From the NCBI RefSeq assembly GCF_002298975.1, contig NZ_DBMV01000021.1:1-64000 (forward strand): DNA of 64,000 nt, given 5' to 3'. A program made the translations under genes and the position numbers. Below are positions 14,837 through 23,300 of the stretch, piece after piece. The stretch is from Ralstonia sp. UBA689 (lineage in GTDB: Bacteria; Pseudomonadota; Gammaproteobacteria; Burkholderiales; Burkholderiaceae). Each line of letters starts with the position of its first letter. The first letter of the stretch is position 1. The notes below the pieces were generated by a model, which had not been told where the DNA came from, did no database searches, and saw only the letters and a program-made list of their open reading frames with translations.

Positions 14837-16531
14837 TTATTGCGCATGCTCGATCACCATCTGCACGCGCGTGATGCCGTTGAAGGTGTTGTTATCGAGC
14901 CGGTAAGCCACATAGGCCGAGGCGCCGAGCGGTTCGGCGTGGTTGAACCAGATGGCGTCGAAGTGCTGCTTGCCACGGCCGAGCTTGAGCTTCAGGTGCT
15001 TGTCCTTGAGCACGGCCTGCGACAGCACGTCGAACTCGCCGCAGAAGCTCGGCGCCGGAAAGCCCTGGCCCCAGACCTGGGTTTCGAGCAGCTCGACGAA
15101 CTGCGGCGTGAAGCACTCGGGGTCGGCCTCGCCGTCGGTTTCCAGCACGCGGGAGAGCAGCGCCTCGTTTAGCCATTCGCGGCCGACGGCCTCGAAGGTG
15201 GCAACGAAATCGTCGAAGCCGTCTTCGCGCAGTGTGAGGCCAGCCGCCATCGCGTGGCCGCCGAACTTGACGATCAGCCCCGGGCGGCGTTTGTGCACGG
15301 CGTCTAGCGCGTCACGCAGGTGGAAGCCGGGAATCGAACGGCCCGAGCCTTTGATCACGCCATCATCGCCGGGCGCAAAGGTGAAGACGGGGCGATGGAA
15401 CTTGTCCTTGATGCGCGATGCGACGATGCCGATCACGCCCTGGTGCCATGTCTCGTTGTAGACAGCGATGGTGTGGCGGCCAGCGCCGTCCAGGGCATTC
15501 ATGCTGTCGAGGATGGCAAGCGCTTCCTGCTGCATACCGGCTTCGATCTCGCGGCGCTCGCGGTTCATGCCGTCGAGTTCTGCGGCGATGGCCATGGCGC
15601 GGTCGTAGTCATCCGTGAGCAGGCATTCGATGCCGAGCGACATGTCGGCCAGGCGACCGGCGGCGTTCAGGCGCGGGCCGAGGCCGAAGCCGAGATCGAA
15701 CGTTGATGCGCGCCTCGCCTCGCGCCCGGCCACGCGGAAGAGTGCGGCGATGCCCGGGCACATCCGCCCCGCGCGCATGCGCCTGAGCCCTTGCGCTACC
15801 AGCAGGCGGTTGTTGACATCGAGTTTGACCACGTCGGCCACTGTGCCCAGCGCGACCAGATCGAGCAGCGCATCGAGGCGCGGCTGATCCTGCTGCGTAA
15901 ACGCGCCCCGGTTGCGCAGCTCGGCCCGCAGCGCCAGCAGCACGTAGAACATCACCCCCACGCCCGCCAGGTTCTTGCTTGGGAAGCCGCAGCCCGGCTG
16001 GTTCGGGTTGACGATCACGCGTGCCTCGGGCAACTGCGCGCCCGGCATGTGGTGATCGGTGACGACCACGTCGATGCCCAGCGCATTGGCCGCCGCTACG
16101 CCCGCCACGTCGGCGATGCCGTTGTCGACCGTGACCAGCACGTCCGGCTTCTCACGCGCAGCCAGCGCCACGATCTCGGGCGACAGGCCGTAGCCGTATT
16201 CGAAGCGATTCGGGACGATGTAGCTCACCTGCGCGCCCAGCATGCGCAACCCGCGCACGCCGACGGCACACGCGGTGGCGCCGTCGCAGTCGTAGTCAGC
16301 GATGATGAGCAGGCGTTTGCCGGCGGCGATGGCATCTGCCAGGTAGCGCGCCGCGTCGTCGATGCCCTTGAGCTGCGCGGGCGGTAGCAGGTCGGCCAGT
16401 TCGGTCGAGAGTTCGGCGGGCCGGGCGACGCCGCGCGCGGCCAGAATGCGGGCCAGGACCGGGTGGATGCCATGGCCGGCCAGCGTGTTGGCGGCCTCGG
16501 GGGAATGCGAGCGGACAGCGATGCGGGTCAT
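14837..16531 (-). CDS. recJ: Single-stranded-DNA-specific exonuclease RecJ
   Basis: The 564-residue protein is the 5'-3' ssDNA exonuclease used in RecF-pathway recombination and mismatch repair. DHH-phosphoesterase motifs are visible in order: IIADYDCDGATA (motif I), VTVDNGIAD, VTDHHMPG (the DHH triad) and GFGLGPRLNAAGRL. A DHHA1 region follows, with GSGRSIPGFHLRDAL and KFGGHAMAAGLT. The length matches E. coli RecJ (577). It follows the RpfE-type gene with only 6 bp between, so both are one transcript; the recJ-rpfE pairing is also seen in other proteobacteria. Confidence 0.97.
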   Translation of the reverse strand: MTRIAVRSHSPEAANTLAGHGIHPVLARILAARGVARPAELSTELADLLPPAQLKGIDDAARYLADAIAAGKRLLIIADYDCDGATACAVGVRGLRMLGAQVSYIVPNRFEYGYGLSPEIVALAAREKPDVLVTVDNGIADVAGVAAANALGIDVVVTDHHMPGAQLPEARVIVNPNQPGCGFPSKNLAGVGVMFYVLLALRAELRNRGAFTQQDQPRLDALLDLVALGTVADVVKLDVNNRLLVAQGLRRMRAGRMCPGIAALFRVAGREARRASTFDLGFGLGPRLNAAGRLADMSLGIECLLTDDYDRAMAIAAELDGMNRERREIEAGMQQEALAILDSMNALDGAGRHTIAVYNETWHQGVIGIVASRIKDKFHRPVFTFAPGDDGVIKGSGRSIPGFHLRDALDAVHKRRPGLIVKFGGHAMAAGLTLREDGFDDFVATFEAVGREWLNEALLSRVLETDGEADPECFTPQFVELLETQVWGQGFPAPSFCGEFDVLSQAVLKDKHLKLKLGRGKQHFDAIWFNHAEPLGASAYVAYRLDNNTFNGITRVQMVIEHAQ

Positions 16532-16537
16532 GCGGAA

Positions 16538-17617
16538 TCAGGCGGACATCGAAAGCGGGGACAGCGCATCGCGCAGGGTGCGAGCACGACTGAAGCGGCG
16601 TAGCCAGCCGAGCGGCCCGTTGGCCAGTTCGCGGCGCGTAACGCGGTAGTGGGCGTAGTGCGAATCGCCGGTCAGCACGAGCGAGACGGCGTCGATGCGG
16701 CCATCGGCCAGTGCGTCGGCGGCGGGGCTGAACCAGTCGCGGTCGTAGGCGCGCAGGGTTTCGATCCAGTCGTACCAGTTGGCCGAGAGATAAGGTGCGC
16801 TGGCCGCGTCCAGCAGCACGGCAGCGCTGGTACCGTCAGCTGGCACGGCGGCGAGCGTCTCGGCGCACAGTTTGGTGGCGTTGGCTGCACGGCACAGGCC
16901 CGCGAAGAATGGATCGGCGCCGATCATGCGTTCGGCAATCGGGCGGGTGTCGAGCAGCGCGCCCTGACCGAACAGCCAGACCGAGTTGACCGGCAGCAGG
17001 CCGCGCGCCTCGCGGGCCTGGTTGACGGGGTGGTCGTACCACGTCATCTGGATCTCGTTCTGGAACTTGCGCCACGTGCGTTCCTGCTCGCCCTTGTGCA
17101 TCCAGATGTCGATGTTGTGGCCGGTGGCGCGCTGCGGGGCGGCGGCGATCAGGTCGCCGAAAGGGGCATCGGCGATATACCAGCGGGCCGCCTGCGGGGC
17201 ATCCAGCGTGAATTGCGTGTCGGCCAACAGCGGGGCGATGGCCGCGCGCAGCGCATCCGCGTCGGCCGCTTCCAGCCGAAGCTGGGCCGGATCGAGCATC
17301 ACCAGGTGGTCGCGCGCGGCGTGGATGTGTACCGGCTGCAGGCAAGCCCAGGTGCGCGTATCGGCTGTGCCGCCGTCGGCCAGGCGCATGTAGGGGGCGG
17401 AAGGCAGCGGAGAAATCGGCAGCCCGGCGTGCGCCGCCAACCAGCGCTCGTGCGGCAGCGTGGGCAGGTAGGCGTCGTCGTGGCGCTCGCGCGCTGCTTC
17501 GCGGGCGCGGGCAAGCAACCTTTCCAGGCCCGGCAAGGTCAATTGACGGTAAGCGTCGTCCGCCACCTCGGCAGCGGGCGCGCAAAACGGGACAATCAGG
17601 GTCAGTTCAGGGATCAT
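16538..17617 (-). CDS. RpfE-type conserved protein (phosphoglycerate-mutase-like annotation)
   Basis: The 359-residue cytoplasmic protein belongs to the group annotated as regulatory protein RpfE or cofactor-independent phosphoglycerate mutase-like, common next to recJ in beta- and gamma-proteobacteria. Recognisable stretches are LTLIVPFC at the N-terminus, the QNEIQMTWYDHPVN segment, NSVWLFGQG and VLTGDSHYAHY. I see no signal peptide or membrane segment. The true activity is not established, and the name RpfE comes from gene context in Xanthomonas. It is the first gene of the rpfE-recJ unit and diverges from lolC. Confidence 0.75.
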   Translation of the reverse strand: MIPELTLIVPFCAPAAEVADDAYRQLTLPGLERLLARAREAARERHDDAYLPTLPHERWLAAHAGLPISPLPSAPYMRLADGGTADTRTWACLQPVHIHAARDHLVMLDPAQLRLEAADADALRAAIAPLLADTQFTLDAPQAARWYIADAPFGDLIAAAPQRATGHNIDIWMHKGEQERTWRKFQNEIQMTWYDHPVNQAREARGLLPVNSVWLFGQGALLDTRPIAERMIGADPFFAGLCRAANATKLCAETLAAVPADGTSAAVLLDAASAPYLSANWYDWIETLRAYDRDWFSPAADALADGRIDAVSLVLTGDSHYAHYRVTRRELANGPLGWLRRFSRARTLRDALSPLSMSA

Positions 17618-17689
17618 GGCGACGAGATTGTAAACTTCCGGCTGCCCGGCGAGTGCGCTGGCTAAATCACACCTCTTTGGGACATCCCT

Positions 17690-18940
17690 TTGAAATTTCC
17701 ATACGAATGGCAGATCGGCTGGCGCTACACGCGCGCGGGCAAGCGCGCCAGCCGCAACAGCTTCATTTCCTTCATCTCGCTCATCTCCATGCTCGGCATT
17801 GCGTTGGGGGTGGCGGCGCTGATCGTCGTGCTATCGGTCATGAACGGCTTTCAGAAGGAAGTGCGCGACCGCATGCTGTCGGTGCTCTCGCATATCGAGA
17901 TCATGGCGCCGGGCAGCCTGCCCGACTGGCAGCGTACCGCGGCTGAGGCGATGCAGAACAAGGAAGTCATCGGCGCGGCGCCGTACGTTGGCGCGCAGGC
18001 CATGATCACGCGGGACGATGCGGTGCGCGGCGTGCTGCTGCGCGGTGTGTCGCCGGACGATGAACCGAAGGTTTCGGACATCGCCAAGGATTTCAAGTCT
18101 GGCCAGATTGGCGATTTGAAGCCCGGCGAGTTCGACATCGCCCTGGGCGCCGAACTGGCGCGCGGCCTGGGCGTGCACGTGGGTGACAAGGTCACGCTGG
18201 TGGCGCCCCAGGGCACCATCACCCCGGCCGGTGTGCTGCCGCGCCTGAAGCAGTTCACTGTGATCGGCACGTTTGAATCGGGCCATTACGAGTTCGACAG
18301 CTCGCTCGCGCTCGTCCACATGGAAGACGCCGAGCGCCTGTTCCGCCTGGACGGCCCAACCGGCGTACGTCTGAAGCTGGTGGACATGGATCGCGCGCCG
18401 CAGGTGGCCGAGGCGCTGTCGCGCACGCTCACGGGCGAGCTGTACATCCGTGACTGGTCGCGCCAGAACAAGAACTGGTTCGCAGCCGTGAAGACCGAGA
18501 AGAAGATGATGTTCATCATCCTGACGCTCATCATTGCGGTGGCAGCGTTCAACCTGGTTTCCACGCTGGTGATGACGGTGACGGACAAGCAGGCCGATAT
18601 CGCCATCCTGCGCACGATGGGCGCGCAGCCGGGCTCGATCATGAAGATCTTCATCGTGCAGGGCGTGGCGATCGGCTTCATGGGCACATTGCTGGGCATC
18701 GGCTTTGGCGCGCTCATCGCTTACAACATCGACGTGATCGTGCCATTTATCGAGCGGCTCTTCCACGTGCAATTCCTGCCCCGCGACATTTATTTCATCA
18801 GCGAACTGCCCTCGGACCCCCGCGTGAACGACATTGCAACCATCGGCATCATTTCCTTCATCCTCGCCTCGGTGGCGACGCTGTACCCGAGCTGGCACGC
18901 CTCGCGCGTGAACCCGGCAGAGGCGTTGCGCTATGAGTGA
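17690..18940 (+). CDS. lolC: Lipoprotein-releasing ABC transporter permease LolC/LolE family
   Basis: The 416-residue inner-membrane protein extracts mature lipoproteins for transfer to LolA. It has an N-terminal membrane segment (SFISLISMLGIALGVAALIVVLS split by glycines) followed by a large periplasmic domain (about 50-270). Three C-terminal membrane segments belong to the FtsX-like permease domain (NLVSTLVMTVTDKQADIAILRTMG). Translation most likely begins at the TTG at 17690, giving MKFPYEWQIGWRY, the usual family N-terminus. The gene overlaps lolD by 8 bp. Only one permease gene is present, unlike the lolC/lolE pair of enteric bacteria. Confidence 0.93.
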   Translation: MKFPYEWQIGWRYTRAGKRASRNSFISFISLISMLGIALGVAALIVVLSVMNGFQKEVRDRMLSVLSHIEIMAPGSLPDWQRTAAEAMQNKEVIGAAPYVGAQAMITRDDAVRGVLLRGVSPDDEPKVSDIAKDFKSGQIGDLKPGEFDIALGAELARGLGVHVGDKVTLVAPQGTITPAGVLPRLKQFTVIGTFESGHYEFDSSLALVHMEDAERLFRLDGPTGVRLKLVDMDRAPQVAEALSRTLTGELYIRDWSRQNKNWFAAVKTEKKMMFIILTLIIAVAAFNLVSTLVMTVTDKQADIAILRTMGAQPGSIMKIFIVQGVAIGFMGTLLGIGFGALIAYNIDVIVPFIERLFHVQFLPRDIYFISELPSDPRVNDIATIGIISFILASVATLYPSWHASRVNPAEALRYE

Positions 18941-19661
18941 GGCCGTCATGACTTCCATGGAAGCGCCGGCTGCCGCGCCGCTTGGCGCGGTGCTGCAGGC
19001 CGAGGGGCTATCCAAGTCGTTCAAGCAGGGCGGCTTGCATGTCGACGTGCTCAAGGGCGTCGACATCCGCATTGGCGTGGGCGAGAAGGTGGCGATCGTG
19101 GGGGCGTCGGGCTCGGGCAAGAGCACGCTGCTGCATGTGCTGGGCGGGCTGGATGAGCCCACCTCCGGCCGCGTCTCGCTGCTCGGCAAGCCCTTCACCG
19201 CCATGAAGGAGCGCGAGCGCAATACGCTGCGCAACCAGGCGCTGGGCTTCGTTTACCAGTTTCACCACCTGCTGCCGGAGTTTACGGCGCTCGACAACGT
19301 GGCGATGCCGCTACGCATCCGTGGCGTGAACGAGGCGCAGGCGCGCCACACTGCGCAGGCGATGCTTGAGCGTGTGGGGCTGGGCCCGCGCACGGCGCAC
19401 CGCCCGGGCGAGCTGTCCGGCGGTGAACGCCAGCGCGTGGCCATTGCGCGAGCATTGGTCGGCTCACCCGCCTGCGTGCTGGCCGATGAGCCCACCGGCA
19501 ACCTCGATGACCACACGGCGGGCGAAGTCTTCAATCTGATGCTGGAGCTTACGCGTACGCTCGGCACCAGCTTTGTCATCGTCACGCACGACGTAGAGCT
19601 GGCCGGCCGCTGCGACCGCATCCTCCGCTTGCGCGACGGCCATCTGCACCAGGAGCGCTGA
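18933..19661 (+). CDS. lolD: Lipoprotein-releasing ABC transporter ATPase LolD
   Basis: The 242-residue ATPase drives LolC. It has Walker A GASGSGKST, the LolD-characteristic loop VYQFHHLLPEFTALDNVAMP, ABC signature LSGGERQRVAIARAL, Walker B VLADEPTGNLD and the switch His in IVTHD. Its ATG overlaps the lolC stop region by 8 bp; a second ATG five codons downstream (residue 6) would shorten it slightly. The operon likely ends near here. Confidence 0.96.
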   Translation: MSEAVMTSMEAPAAAPLGAVLQAEGLSKSFKQGGLHVDVLKGVDIRIGVGEKVAIVGASGSGKSTLLHVLGGLDEPTSGRVSLLGKPFTAMKERERNTLRNQALGFVYQFHHLLPEFTALDNVAMPLRIRGVNEAQARHTAQAMLERVGLGPRTAHRPGELSGGERQRVAIARALVGSPACVLADEPTGNLDDHTAGEVFNLMLELTRTLGTSFVIVTHDVELAGRCDRILRLRDGHLHQER

Positions 19662-19681
19662 TGGCCACGCGACGCTGCGGC

Positions 19682-19790
19682 TTAGCGCGCCCGGTTGCCG
19701 TAGCGGATGGACTGCAGCCGGCCTTCGACAAAGCGCAGCGTCGTTTTGTACGGGCGGCTTCGCCCAAGATCAGAAATGTCGGATTCTAGG
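19682..19790 (-). pseudogene. C-terminal gene remnant (DUF2845-like), no start
   Basis: On the minus strand a frame ends at a TAA at 19682. It reads like a genuine protein C-terminus (GRSRPYKTTLRFVEGRLQSI then RYGNRAR), similar to my memory of DUF2845-type envelope proteins. It has no ATG/GTG/TTG start and runs into a stop about 40 codons upstream. I interpret it as the leftover 3' end of a gene, wedged between lolD and tatD. Chance resemblance cannot be excluded. Confidence 0.35.
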
Positions 19791-19839
19791 GCGCCAGCCT
19801 TTCCGGTATGTTGCCGCTTTTATCACCTCTGAATCGACC

Positions 19840-20655
19840 ATGTGGATCGACACCCATTGCCACCTCGACGCCCGCGAGTTCGACGCCGACCGCGACACGG
19901 TTGTCGCGCAGGCGCACGCGGCAGGTGTGAACCACATCGTCGTGCCGGCTGTGGCGCGCTGGAATTTCGACGCGGTACGCGCCTTGGCGCACCGGCACGC
20001 CGGCTGCAGCTACGCGTTGGGCATCCATCCGATGTGCGCCGCGCAGGCCAGCGATGATGACCTCGCCGAGTTGCGACGTCAGGTCGCTGCGTCGATGGAC
20101 GACCCGCGCTTCGTCGCCATTGGCGAGATCGGGCTCGATTTCCTCATCCCCGATCCGGACGTCGAGCGGCAGAACACCGTGTATCAGGCGCAATTGCGCA
20201 TCGCACGCGAATTCGACCTGCCGGTGCTCATGCACGTGCGCAAGTCACAGGACCAGGTGCGCAGCGGGGCGGCCAGGGCAGGCGTGCGGCGCGGCATCGC
20301 GCATGCGTTCAACGGCAGCCCGGATCAGGCTCGCCACTATGTCGATTCCGGTTTCAAGCTCGGTTTTGGCGGCGTGTTCACCTTCTCGCGCGCCAGCCGC
20401 GTGCGCCGGCTGGCGGCTGAGATGCCGATCGAATCGATCGTGCTCGAAACCGATGCGCCGGATCTTGCCCCCGCCTGGCTGTCCGACGACCAGTTCAGCG
20501 AACAGGTCGGCACACGCAATGCGCCGGCGGAGGTGGCGGGCATTGCGGCCGCGTTGGCGGAACTGCGCGGTATCTCCATCGATGCGCTGGCCGCGCAGGC
20601 CCGCCTGAACAGCATCGAGGCCATTCCTCGTCTGGCAGCATTGCTGGAGCCCTGA
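19840..20655 (+). CDS. TatD-family metal-dependent hydrolase
   Basis: The 271-residue TIM-barrel enzyme of the TatD family (3'-5' DNA exonuclease/deoxyribonuclease) has metal ligands in DTHCHLD near the N-terminus, GEIGLDF (about 104-110), LMHVRKSQ and the terminal VLETDAPDLAP. The length matches TatD/YjjV proteins (about 260). It is followed after 9 bp by comEC, so the two are probably co-transcribed, linking two DNA-handling functions. Confidence 0.92.
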   Translation: MWIDTHCHLDAREFDADRDTVVAQAHAAGVNHIVVPAVARWNFDAVRALAHRHAGCSYALGIHPMCAAQASDDDLAELRRQVAASMDDPRFVAIGEIGLDFLIPDPDVERQNTVYQAQLRIAREFDLPVLMHVRKSQDQVRSGAARAGVRRGIAHAFNGSPDQARHYVDSGFKLGFGGVFTFSRASRVRRLAAEMPIESIVLETDAPDLAPAWLSDDQFSEQVGTRNAPAEVAGIAAALAELRGISIDALAAQARLNSIEAIPRLAALLEP

Positions 20656-20664
20656 CACCAGCGC

Positions 20665-23181
20665 ATGCGGCTGCTGCTGATCGGTCTCGTCGCGGGGTGC
20701 ATGGCGTTGCAACGGCAAGCGGAGCTCGTGCCGGTTTGGCAGCCGGTCGGTGCGCTGACGCTTTGCCTGTTGTTGGCGTTCGTGGCGCGGCGCCGGCCCA
20801 TCCTGCTTTCTGCCTTGCTTGTTGCAGGCGCCATTGCGGCCGGTTTCGGCTGGAGCGACTGGCGCGCGCAGCAGCGGCTGTCGGTCGCGCTCAGCCAGGC
20901 GTGGGAGGGCAAAGACATCGTCGCGACGGGCGTGGTGGCCGAGTTGCCGCACGTCACGGATGACGCCACACGCTTTTTGTTTCAGATCGAATCCAGCAAT
21001 GCCGGCGATGCCGTGCCGGCGCGCGTGCGCCTGTCGTGGTACGGCACTCGCAGTTGGAGTGGGGCAAGCCAGGGGGAGGGGGCGCGTGATCGCCGAGCCG
21101 GCATTCCCGATCTGCGGCCCGGCCAGCGCTGGCAACTGACATTGCGCGTCAAACGCCCGCACAGCCTGACCAACCCGGGCGGTTTCGACGGCGAATACGC
21201 AATGCTGGCCGATGACATTCGCGCCACCGGCTACGTGCGCACCGGCAAGCGCGCGCAGAACGTGCCGTTGGGGGAGGCGGACGCCGGTTTCTGGGTCGGC
21301 GTCGAGCGCTGGCGTGCGGCCGTGCGGCGCCACATCCTCGCAGCCTTGCCCGACGCGCGCTATGCGCCCGTGATCATCGCGCTGGTGGTGGGCGACCAAA
21401 GCGGCATCGCACGCGAAGACTGGGAGCTATTCCGCCGCACCGGCATCAGCCACCTCGTCAGCATTTCGGGTCTCCACATCACGATGATTGCCGGGTTGGT
21501 CGCCGCGCTGTGGATGGCGTTGTGGCGCCGGTCGTTTGGGCTGGCGCGCTGGCTGCGCACACCGCTGCCGCTGCGCATGCCGACCCCGCGCGCAGGCGCT
21601 GTTGCAGCCATGTTGGCCGCCTTTGCCTATTGCCTGCTCGCCGGGATGGGCGTGCCGGCGCAACGTACGCTGCTGATGCTGGCCACCGTGGCCATCGCCC
21701 GGCTGACGGATCGCAATGTGCCGGCCAGCCTGTCGCTGTGCTGGGCGGCGGCTGTGGTGGCGGTGGTCGACCCGTGGGCGGTCATCTCGGCGGGGTTCTG
21801 GCTGTCGTTCGGCGCCGTGGCGATCATCTTCCTGGCCGCACAGATGGTGCTCGACGGCAGGCGCGCTCCCGGCGATCAGAAGCCCGGCTGGCTGACGCGC
21901 ATCGCTCGCAGCCTGCACGGCGCCACGCGCATTCAACTTGCCGTCACATTTGGGCTGCTGCCGATGACGTTGCTGCTGTTCCAGCAGACCTCGGTGGTGT
22001 CGGCGGCGGCCAACGGGCTGGCGATCCCGGTGGTCAGCTTTGTGATCACGCCGTTGGCGTTGATGGGGGCGGCGCTGCCCGATCCGTTGGCGCAACCGTT
22101 GCTGGCGCTGTCGGAACATAGTTTCGCCTGGCTGGTGATGTGGTTGGAATGGGTGGCCAAACCGGACTGGTCGGTGTGGGTGGCTCCCGTAGCACCCGCC
22201 TGGGCATTGCTGCTGGCGGTGGGTGGCGTGGCCTTGCTGCTGCTGCCGGGCGCGCATCGCGCGTGGGCGTGGCGGGCACAGGGCGCCTTGCTGCTCGTGC
22301 CGATGGTGCTTGCCCGTGTGCCGGTGCCGCTGCCAGGAGAGTTCCGCGTGGTCGCTTTCGATATCGGCCAGGGTGCCGCCACGCTGGTCGAGACGGCCAA
22401 TCACCGCCTGCTGTTCGACACCGGCCCGCGCTATGGCGACCACGCCGATGCCGCCGCCCGCGTCATCACCCCATACCTGCGCGGGCATGGCGTGGAAGCG
22501 CTTGATGCGCTCATCATCAGTCATCAAGACAGCGACCACGCTGGCGGCACCAAAACGGTGATCGATGCGGTGCCGGTGCGCACCATGTTGGCGTCGTTGC
22601 CGTCCGGCAATGGGTTGTGGGCTGTAGCCACGGCACACGAAATTGCTTCGCAGGATTGCGTGGCCGGACAGTCCTGGGCATGGGACGGGGTCGACTTCGA
22701 GATGCTGCATCCGCTGCAGGTGCCTGACGACGATGCGCGCGTGCCAAGCAACGCACGCAGTTGTGTGTTGCGGATCACGAACGACCGTCATGCAGCACTG
22801 TTGACTGGCGACATCGAAACCGCACAGGAAGCGGGGCTCGTCGCCAAAGAGGCGCCGGAGCGGTTGATGGCAGACATCTTGCTTGTACCGCATCACGGCA
22901 GCAAGACGAGCTCCAGCGGTGCGTTCTTGGACGCGGTTTCTCCGCAGGTGGCGATTTTTCAGGTCGGCTACCGCAACCGGTACGGACACCCGCATCCGCA
23001 GGTATGGCAGCGCTATGTGGCGCGCGACATCGAGCGGCTGCGTACCGACAAGACCGGTGCCGTCGTCGTCGAGACGCGCGGCGATGCGCTGGAGGTGCAG
23101 GCGGCGCGGTCCATGCGACCGCGTTACTGGTCTTCCGCGCGGGAAGTGGAACCCCCTGACGTCGGCCGCGGACGGAATTGA
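20665..23181 (+). CDS. comEC: DNA uptake channel ComEC/Rec2
   Basis: The 838-residue inner-membrane protein carries transforming single-stranded DNA into the cytoplasm. An N-terminal DUF4131/OB-like region contains HSLTNPGGFDGE. The central multi-spanning Competence domain has GDQSGI, ISHLVSISGLHITMIAG and LPVTLLLF-like helices. The C-terminal metallo-beta-lactamase domain has FDIGQGAATLVE, ISHQDSDHAGG, LTGDIE and VPHHGSKTSSS. Full length suggests the locus is functional; members of this bacterial family are often naturally competent. It starts 9 bp after the tatD-family gene. Confidence 0.95.
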   Translation: MRLLLIGLVAGCMALQRQAELVPVWQPVGALTLCLLLAFVARRRPILLSALLVAGAIAAGFGWSDWRAQQRLSVALSQAWEGKDIVATGVVAELPHVTDDATRFLFQIESSNAGDAVPARVRLSWYGTRSWSGASQGEGARDRRAGIPDLRPGQRWQLTLRVKRPHSLTNPGGFDGEYAMLADDIRATGYVRTGKRAQNVPLGEADAGFWVGVERWRAAVRRHILAALPDARYAPVIIALVVGDQSGIAREDWELFRRTGISHLVSISGLHITMIAGLVAALWMALWRRSFGLARWLRTPLPLRMPTPRAGAVAAMLAAFAYCLLAGMGVPAQRTLLMLATVAIARLTDRNVPASLSLCWAAAVVAVVDPWAVISAGFWLSFGAVAIIFLAAQMVLDGRRAPGDQKPGWLTRIARSLHGATRIQLAVTFGLLPMTLLLFQQTSVVSAAANGLAIPVVSFVITPLALMGAALPDPLAQPLLALSEHSFAWLVMWLEWVAKPDWSVWVAPVAPAWALLLAVGGVALLLLPGAHRAWAWRAQGALLLVPMVLARVPVPLPGEFRVVAFDIGQGAATLVETANHRLLFDTGPRYGDHADAAARVITPYLRGHGVEALDALIISHQDSDHAGGTKTVIDAVPVRTMLASLPSGNGLWAVATAHEIASQDCVAGQSWAWDGVDFEMLHPLQVPDDDARVPSNARSCVLRITNDRHAALLTGDIETAQEAGLVAKEAPERLMADILLVPHHGSKTSSSGAFLDAVSPQVAIFQVGYRNRYGHPHPQVWQRYVARDIERLRTDKTGAVVVETRGDALEVQAARSMRPRYWSSAREVEPPDVGRGRN

Positions 23182-23300
23182 CGTGCTGCCGTAAAACTTG
23201 GTGGCACAACGGGTTGGCCCCATTGTGGGGCCCAAAACCGCTGTGCTATAAAAACCACGTGCCGCGCACCCTGTGCGGCACGTCGTCAGGGGAGATCAGC

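Noticed and set aside
21427..23235. A 602-codon minus-strand open frame opposite comEC
   Set aside because: Antisense shadow of an unmistakable ComEC gene; composition (Arg, Gln, His) not protein-like.
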